Shown here: one piece after another, positions 26,540-32,356 of the stretch
Numbering within the stretch: position 1 is the stretch's first letter
Layout of the letters: each line of letters begins with the position of its first letter
Source of the DNA: Vicinamibacteria bacterium
GTDB taxonomy: Bacteria; Acidobacteriota; Vicinamibacteria; Fen-336; JAGNNV01
NCBI GenBank assembly: GCA_016650185.1
Contig: JAENWE010000053.1
Location: forward strand, 1-32,356
Direction of reading: 5' to 3'
DNA: 32,356 bases
Program-made: the position numbers and the translations under genes
The notes under the pieces: generated by a model
The model's database searches: none
Told to the model about the DNA's origin: nothing
What the model saw: the letters and a program-made list of their open reading frames with translations, nothing else

Positions 26540-28181
26540 CGGTTGCGATATCCAAGCGATAGAGGGCAGTAGAGCCCAGGCCGCGACCCTGGTCCGATGC
26601 GAAGAAAAGGGAGCATCCGTCGGGCGAGAACGTGGGATCAATCTCATTGGCGTCCGAGAAGGTCAGCCTGGTCGAGGCGCCACCAGCCTCAACGTTGTCA
26701 AGGTACAGGTTCCACGAGCCATGCGTGAATCTGGAGGTCACTCTTTCATCGCCTCGTATCGACGCAGCCGCTGTGCCGCACTCGAATCCCTCACCCCGGC
26801 TCTCCAGCCCATGTCCATCCGCTGATGGAGCCCACCAGCGCAGATGGGCGCCGCAGAAGTGCGGGTTCGCCATGGAGTAACCCCTCGCGCGGGAGACCCT
26901 TTCCCAGGCCTCTTCGCTGCGCCCCCAAGGTAGAGCGAGCACCCCCGCTATCGCTCCCAGCCCCACCGCCCTTCGCAGCATGAGGCGGTCCAGAAATGGC
27001 CAAGCGATAACGAAGGCGACGGCGAGAAGGCCAAACAGCCGAATGAATGCAAGCGGCGCCAGGATTCCGGGCACCGAACGGAACATGTTCACGAGTGGCG
27101 AACCCAGAAGGGCCCAAAAGATCAACCAGATCCCGAGCGATGCTGCGCGCAGGCGGTGCGCCACCGCCAGCACGGGAAGGACCAGAAGCACGAGATGGTA
27201 CGAGGCCACATAAGGCGACGCACACAGGCTGAACGCCACACCGATGGCCACGGCGACGGTGGCCTTTCCGGCGTCGAGGGCCTTCCGGGCTGCGACCAGG
27301 CCGAGGATGAGAAGCGCGGCGGAAATCGCCGCACCAACGAAGCGGGCCGCAATCGGCGCATGCACCCAGGGTTGTGGGTTCAAATCCGGTTCGCACCGAA
27401 GGAATCGGTTCACAAGCGCCAGGAGGCTTCCCCACCCGGGAGAAAACGGATCCTGGATGTCGCCTCGTGCCATCCAGGGCAGCACCTTCGATGCGAACTC
27501 GATGAACGGTTGGGCTCCGGTCAACATCCACAAGGCGCTCGAGGGTCCAAGGGCGCCGCAAGCAAAACCGGCGAGCAGCCGGCGGCGATCCCGGTGCACG
27601 AAGAGAACCCCGATGGCCAGAGCGTAGGGCTTGAACGACGCCCCGAAACCAAGGAGAAAGCCGGCGAGGGCAAGGCTTCCATGTTGAAGAGCCAAGACTC
27701 CGACGAGGAGCAGGGAGGTCAGGATCAGATAGGGCTGGCCGAACGCAAGTCCATTGCGGACGGCCAGGGTCGGCCCCAGGACCAGAACCGTCGCCAGCGA
27801 AGGCCTTACCCCGGGGGCAAGTCGGTTCACCGCCCAAACCGCGCCCAGGATGGAGCAGATGAGGACAATCGTCCACACCGACTTGGCGGCACCTGGAGGG
27901 AGCCCGGCAAGCGGAAGCAGCCAAAGCGCGTTGGCCGGCGGATGCGGAACAAACGAGCCCAGTCCGGTGAGTCCCGCCTCGGTCATGGCTTTCGCGAAGC
28001 CGTCGCGGCCGTACAGCGCCCCTAGATCGCCGCCCCGGGCCAGCACGAATGCCGGCGTGAAATAGTTGGCGAAGTCGCTTTGGGTTGGATCCCCAGCGCT
28101 CTTCACCAGGACCGGTATTTGCACGGCGGCCAGGAGCAGCGCCAAAACCGTCCACCCCCAACGGGCGATCTTCTGGCTCAA
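26424..28181 (-). CDS. GT87/DUF2029-like membrane protein with C-terminal PD40-like (WD40/TolB-type) blade
   Basis: SDFANYFTPAFVLARGGDLGALYG...HPPANALWLLPLAGLP...SFKPYALAIGVLFV..., then STRLTFSDANEIDPTFSPDGCSLFFASDQGRGLGSTALYRLDI. The 3' end overlaps the convergent gene by 116 bp. Confidence 0.72.
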   Translation of the reverse strand: MSQKIARWGWTVLALLLAAVQIPVLVKSAGDPTQSDFANYFTPAFVLARGGDLGALYGRDGFAKAMTEAGLTGLGSFVPHPPANALWLLPLAGLPPGAAKSVWTIVLICSILGAVWAVNRLAPGVRPSLATVLVLGPTLAVRNGLAFGQPYLILTSLLLVGVLALQHGSLALAGFLLGFGASFKPYALAIGVLFVHRDRRRLLAGFACGALGPSSALWMLTGAQPFIEFASKVLPWMARGDIQDPFSPGWGSLLALVNRFLRCEPDLNPQPWVHAPIAARFVGAAISAALLILGLVAARKALDAGKATVAVAIGVAFSLCASPYVASYHLVLLVLPVLAVAHRLRAASLGIWLIFWALLGSPLVNMFRSVPGILAPLAFIRLFGLLAVAFVIAWPFLDRLMLRRAVGLGAIAGVLALPWGRSEEAWERVSRARGYSMANPHFCGAHLRWWAPSADGHGLESRGEGFECGTAAASIRGDERVTSRFTHGSWNLYLDNVEAGGASTRLTFSDANEIDPTFSPDGCSLFFASDQGRGLGSTALYRLDIATVSSGCGKVGLASARRRSEQEELPPRPRDADSLQPPGRR

Positions 28182-28214
28182 CTCGCCAACTCCGCGAACG
28201 AGGGTTCCGGTGGG

Positions 28215-29399
28215 CTAGAAGGCGGTTTCAACCTGCAGCGAGCTGAACCGTTTCACATTGTTGTTGGAGAAGTTCACTTGTCCCGACAGCTTTACTTTCC
28301 AGATCACGATCTGAACGCCGGGGAGAAATGACGTGAGTGAGGCCCGGTCCGACGCACCCGCCAAGTCAACGCTTCGAGTCTGGACTCGAGCGGTGAGGGC
28401 AACACCGTCGCCGAGGTGATAGTCGCCGGCGAGAAAGCCACCCGCGAACCCGAGCGGTTCGCCCGTTCCACTCGGCTGGGATGCTGAGAGAACAGAATTG
28501 CTGTTGCTCCCGTACAGCGCCACCCCGTAGACGTTGAGCTTCTTCACCCGGACGTTTCCGTCGATCCCCAGGCGAACGATGTTGTCCTTGGCCACGCCCA
28601 GCCGGGTCGCGCTGATCCGGGCCACCAGTTGGTTCCGCCCGACATAGGCGAACGCTCCAAAACGGCTCGATTCCAGTCGCCGCGAGACCCGCAAGAACAC
28701 GTTGCCGTCGAACTTTCCCGGATCACCCACGCCCGTGGATTTGGAGAGGTCCACCACGGCCTGGTTGTTCCGACCTTTCACCAACGAAGCCGAAATCCGG
28801 GTCGTTCCGAACTCTCCGCCCAGCTCCATACCCTCCTGGTAGCGTCCGATTCCATCTGTCTCAAGCCCCGTGTTGGTGCCGTAGATCGGGTAGGGCAGCA
28901 AGTGAGGGGTGCGCGTCTGGGTCACGGGGAGATCGAGCTCGAACCGACCCACCTTGCCGTAGAACCTGCCGAGCGGAGCGAGGTCCACCCGAACCCAGGC
29001 GTTGTCCGGCTTGATGTGAATGGTGTCTCCTCCCGCGCGGAGCCAGGCGTCGTCAACCCAGTAGGAGAGTTTGGTTCCCAGGTTGCCGGCGGAGAGAACC
29101 TTGAAGTAGCCGATATTTCGACCGGGGCCGCCTTCGGGCAAGTTTCGCGTTCCCTCCAGTCGGCCGGAGATCGGCGCGTGCTTGATCCAGGCGCTGCCGT
29201 CGAACTTGTCTTCATTCTGCAGCCGAAAGCCACGCTCTTTGAACCGCTCGCCGATCCGGTTGAGCTTCGGAAAGACCTGATGACAGAACGAACATGCGAC
29301 CTCATAGCGCCGCGCAAATGCGGGAACGGCGAAGACATCCGTCGCGGCGATGCTGAGGGCCAGGGCGAGCCACGCTCCTCGAGATGAAAAAGGCTTCAA
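28215..29399 (-). CDS. secreted outer-membrane beta-barrel protein with one N-terminal c-type heme motif
   Basis: TTG start with GGAGG upstream (GGAGGAAACCGCATTG). Signal peptide, CSFCHQVFPKLNRIGERFKERGFRLQ (CxxCH), then amphipathic strand repeats ending in ...SSLQVETAF (terminal Phe). Confidence 0.75.
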   Translation of the reverse strand: MKPFSSRGAWLALALSIAATDVFAVPAFARRYEVACSFCHQVFPKLNRIGERFKERGFRLQNEDKFDGSAWIKHAPISGRLEGTRNLPEGGPGRNIGYFKVLSAGNLGTKLSYWVDDAWLRAGGDTIHIKPDNAWVRVDLAPLGRFYGKVGRFELDLPVTQTRTPHLLPYPIYGTNTGLETDGIGRYQEGMELGGEFGTTRISASLVKGRNNQAVVDLSKSTGVGDPGKFDGNVFLRVSRRLESSRFGAFAYVGRNQLVARISATRLGVAKDNIVRLGIDGNVRVKKLNVYGVALYGSNSNSVLSASQPSGTGEPLGFAGGFLAGDYHLGDGVALTARVQTRSVDLAGASDRASLTSFLPGVQIVIWKVKLSGQVNFSNNNVKRFSSLQVETAF

Positions 29400-29536
29400 T
29401 GCGGTTTCCTCCGAAATGAATGAATAATGAAATGAACGGCGAATAATGCGTCATTGTACGGACAAGTGCCATGGTTCGGAACCGACGCGTTCAGAAGACC
29501 ACGCGGCTCGGAGGCTAAAGTCCCTCTATCTCCGCC

Positions 29537-30271
29537 ATGCATCCACTCCTTGCCGCTCTGCGGCGCCTTGCCTATCGGATCTGGCATCGCCGCGTCCGGG
29601 CGTCCCTCCAGGGGACGGACTCCTGCTCCCTCATGGACTTTGAACTGCTTGTTTCCCCCGGAGTCCTTCATCCCGCCCATTTCCTGTCGAGTCGGCTGCT
29701 GGCCCTCCATCTGACCACCCTCGATCTGGGCAACCGCACGGTCGCGGATGTCGGGACGGGTTCCGGTCTGCTGGCGCTCGTCGCAGCACGGTTGGGCGCC
29801 TCCGTGTGGGCGACGGATATCAACCCCGCGTCGGTCGACTGCGCTCGGGAGAACGCCGAGCGAAACGGGCTCGCCGACCGCGTGAACGTCGTGAACTCAG
29901 ATGTTCTCGAGGGCCTTCCGCCCGGCCTGCGGCTCGACTTCGTCGTTTCGAACCCTCCCTTCTACCCGCGTGACGCCCTGAACCTGAGGGATAGGGCATT
30001 CGCGGCGGGCGCCGGCTACGGCTTCTTCGAAAGACTTGCTGCCGCCTTGGGCGCACGCCTCGCCCCTGGCGGGTCCTTAATTATGGTTCATTCGTCGGAC
30101 GCCGACTTCGAACCGGTGAGAGAGATTCTCCAAACCCACCGAATCATCGGGCGGGTCGTCTCGACACGGCGTGGACTTTTCGAAACCTTGACCATCCGGG
30201 AATTCCAGCTCGAACTCCAGTCGTACCCGCCGGCGAGCGGCGCCTTCGATCGCTCGGAACGAGCCGGGTAA
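29537..30271 (+). CDS. class I SAM-dependent methyltransferase (PrmC/MTS-like, NPPF motif)
   Basis: TVADVGTGSGLLALVAARLGASVWATDINPASVDCARENAERNGL...LDFVVSNPPFYPRDALNLRDRAFAAG. Confidence 0.82.
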   Translation: MHPLLAALRRLAYRIWHRRVRASLQGTDSCSLMDFELLVSPGVLHPAHFLSSRLLALHLTTLDLGNRTVADVGTGSGLLALVAARLGASVWATDINPASVDCARENAERNGLADRVNVVNSDVLEGLPPGLRLDFVVSNPPFYPRDALNLRDRAFAAGAGYGFFERLAAALGARLAPGGSLIMVHSSDADFEPVREILQTHRIIGRVVSTRRGLFETLTIREFQLELQSYPPASGAFDRSERAG

Positions 30272-30293
30272 CGGCCGGCCGGAACGACTGGGC

Positions 30294-32318
30294 CTACCGA
30301 ACATATCCGAGCGCTCGAAGCCTCTCTTCGGAGATGCGGTCGGGCGCCGAGGATTGGGATGATCCCGATCCGGAGAGGTCGTGAAGCACGACACTCATCG
30401 CCTTCACCCGCGCAGGCTCGATGAGAACGAGGTTTCGCTGCTCGCCCGGGTCCGCTGAAAGGTCGAACAACGCCGGGGCGACCTCTGGACCCTCGACGTA
30501 CTTGAACGGCCACTCAATGAGCGCCGAGAGGTCTCCCCGAGGGTAACTCGTGGGCAATCGCCCTTGCGGCCCGGGACGATGCTCGATGACCACCTGGCGC
30601 CTCTCGCCGAGGGGCCTGCAGTCCAGAGCGCCCTCAATGTGGAGGCCAGCCGCTCGGGCCAGGTAGCCGAAGACGTCGACAAGCTCAACCGGGGCCTCAA
30701 GACGCGCGCCCGACTCAAGGCCGGGCCCGCGGACGAAGAGGGGAATACGCGTCGCTTCCTCATCGAGCGAATTGCGGTGGCCAAACCTATCGTGCTCGCC
30801 CAGCGACTCCCCGTGGTCTGACGTGACCACCACAATCGCGCCCTCGTTCGATCCACCCGCGGTCACCGCCTCAAGAAGCCGGGTGAGGCTTCGATCGAGT
30901 GAATAGAGCGACTCGTCGTAGCGAGCGCGCAAGATCTCGGTCTCGGCCGGCGTGGGCCGGCCTCCCTGCAGGTATCTCCCAAGCACCGAAATCTGTTCGG
31001 TCTCGATGTCCAGAGCGACCGGAGCAAATCGACCCAGGTCTTGCCGTTCCGGAATCCAGGGCAGATGCGCCTCCATGAAGTTGACGAAGAGGAATCGCGG
31101 CCGGCCTGCCGCCTTCGCCCAGAACTCCAGGCTCCGATCGACGACCCACGGTGCGCGCATGGAAGGTCCGGGAAACCTCTCCCGCTTCGCTTCGAGCCAC
31201 ATGGCTCGCGGGAACCAGGCCAGCAGATCGAACAACCAGGGACGAAAAACAAACGGCCGGAGCGGCTCGACGTCAACGCGGTCGAATCCCGCGAGAAGAG
31301 GATCCTCGCGACCGAAGACACCAAAGTTAGCCGACACTGCGCCGGTGGCATACCCCGCGGCGCGTAGGCGCGAGGCCAGGAAGCGCTCGGAAGAGACGCG
31401 CTCCGAAGGAGCGTAGCCCGAGTCGTACTTGTTTCGGGTGAGGCGCAGACCAGAAAACAGTGAGGCGTGAGCGGGCAGCGTCCACGACGCGTTCGTCCAG
31501 GCTTTCTCGAAGGTGGTGGCGCGGCGCGCGAAGGCCTCAAGGCCGGGCATTGTCGTGCGTCGGCGCCCGTAGGAGGCCAGGGCCTGGGCGCGCACCGTGT
31601 CGAGGACGATGAGAACGACATCTGGCCTCGGCGTAGAAGACACGGCTTGCACGGCTCGTGGCGAGGGGGTCGAAGGGGCGCCTCGGCTCCAAAGGCCAAG
31701 ACCTACCGCCGGCCCCAGAAGGAAAACCAGGGCCGTCTTCGGCCAGATGGATACCAGACCACGCAGCGCGACGAAGACGGCGAGGCCGATCAGGGCTCCT
31801 AGAGCCAGGGCGCGGCTCGCACCGCCCAGCCTGACCCCGAACGCCACCACGGCCACGCGTCCCGCCAGAACGGGCAAAACAATACCCACGGTGGCCCCGA
31901 ACAGAAAGGGCGGTGACCCTCCGGTCCGGTCGGCCGCCCATCGGATGGCAAGGAAGCCCGGCAGCAGGACCCCGAGCAGTACAAGGATCCAAAGGGTCGA
32001 CGCCAGATCCGGGCCGACGCCATCAACAACCCGAAGAGCACCGACGGTGACCGGGAACCACAGGCTGATGCCGCGGCGAGGGACGGCCACGGCCAGGAGG
32101 GCGGCTCCGAGAGCCAAAAAGGGCAAGTAGGTCGTGAACGCCGCGCTGAAGAAGTTCCAGGAGGCGCTCGACGGACGCGGATAAGCCGCGACCGTCTCCG
32201 TCGCGGCCAGGATCAAACTGGCGGTGGCAGCCGCCACCATGCTTCTGGCCATTGTGCCGGGAGGCTCGCTTGGCGCCGACGCCCTGATCAGCATCTCGAG
32301 TCGCTTGAGTGGCCCCAT
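30294..32318 (-). CDS. membrane-anchored alkaline-phosphatase-superfamily (sulfatase-like) protein
   Basis: N-terminal polytopic region, then RPDVVLIVLDTVRAQALASYGRRRTTMPGLEAFARRATTFEKAWTNASWTLPAHASLFSGL and VVTSDHGESLGEHDRFGHRNSLDEEATRIPLFVRGPGL. Nucleophile region is TLPAH, not CxPxR. Confidence 0.82.
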   Translation of the reverse strand: MGPLKRLEMLIRASAPSEPPGTMARSMVAAATASLILAATETVAAYPRPSSASWNFFSAAFTTYLPFLALGAALLAVAVPRRGISLWFPVTVGALRVVDGVGPDLASTLWILVLLGVLLPGFLAIRWAADRTGGSPPFLFGATVGIVLPVLAGRVAVVAFGVRLGGASRALALGALIGLAVFVALRGLVSIWPKTALVFLLGPAVGLGLWSRGAPSTPSPRAVQAVSSTPRPDVVLIVLDTVRAQALASYGRRRTTMPGLEAFARRATTFEKAWTNASWTLPAHASLFSGLRLTRNKYDSGYAPSERVSSERFLASRLRAAGYATGAVSANFGVFGREDPLLAGFDRVDVEPLRPFVFRPWLFDLLAWFPRAMWLEAKRERFPGPSMRAPWVVDRSLEFWAKAAGRPRFLFVNFMEAHLPWIPERQDLGRFAPVALDIETEQISVLGRYLQGGRPTPAETEILRARYDESLYSLDRSLTRLLEAVTAGGSNEGAIVVVTSDHGESLGEHDRFGHRNSLDEEATRIPLFVRGPGLESGARLEAPVELVDVFGYLARAAGLHIEGALDCRPLGERRQVVIEHRPGPQGRLPTSYPRGDLSALIEWPFKYVEGPEVAPALFDLSADPGEQRNLVLIEPARVKAMSVVLHDLSGSGSSQSSAPDRISEERLRALGYVR

Positions 32319-32356
32319 TGCACCCGCGGCTTCAATTGATGACGATGGGCTCCCGC

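Noticed and set aside
27367-27395. tRNA T-loop-like 'gtgggttcaaatccggttc'
   Set aside because: The flanking bases do not form a T-stem and no acceptor, D or anticodon arms are apparent. It lies in the GT87-like coding region.
27156-28025. 289-aa ORF on + strand
   Set aside because: Antisense shadow of the GT87-like gene, highly charged and low-complexity.
26791-28161. 456-aa ORF on - strand
   Set aside because: Alternative frame of the GT87-like gene. The translation is Arg/Pro/Gly-rich without TM helices, as expected of a shadow frame.
1-32356. CRISPR array, prophage, restriction-modification or toxin-antitoxin system
   Set aside because: No regularly spaced direct repeats and no phage, cas, R-M or TA-like products were seen in any of the ORFs.

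Overview
This is a GC-rich, gene-dense bacterial chromosomal window with about 28 protein-coding genes. I saw no CRISPR array, prophage, rRNA or convincing tRNA. The lineage looks like an Acidobacteriota-type or similar diderm, but that is only an impression.

From left to right:
- a GT39-like membrane protein (5'-truncated by the window edge) and a beta-barrel-like secreted protein
- a ~160 bp MITE-like intergenic element
- a minus-strand run rimO > M24 peptidase > mlaE > mlaF > mlaD
- a plus-strand chemosensory cluster: cheY-like REC, coiled-coil/GAF protein, cheD, cheA, cheW, cheR, cheB
- facing it on the minus strand, a paralogous coiled-coil/GAF protein, a DUF4388-like/REC protein and a small acidic/helical protein
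- a housekeeping block: lptE, leuS, rpmE, prfA, prmC, mutY
- a GAF protein, two polytopic glycosyltransferase-like proteins, a c-type-heme/beta-barrel protein, a methyltransferase and a membrane alkaline-phosphatase-superfamily ('sulfatase-like') protein

The best candidate for an under-described system is the chemosensory locus. It has no MCP in the window, but it has CheR, CheB and CheD, plus two paralogous soluble coiled-coil/GAF proteins and a DUF4388-REC protein. Its CheW also has an apparent N-terminal reading-frame break. Other notable points are the TA/CTAG-flanked MITE-like element abutting the mlaD stop codon, the single-heme barrel protein, and a GT87-like protein with a PD40-like tail that runs into its convergent neighbour.
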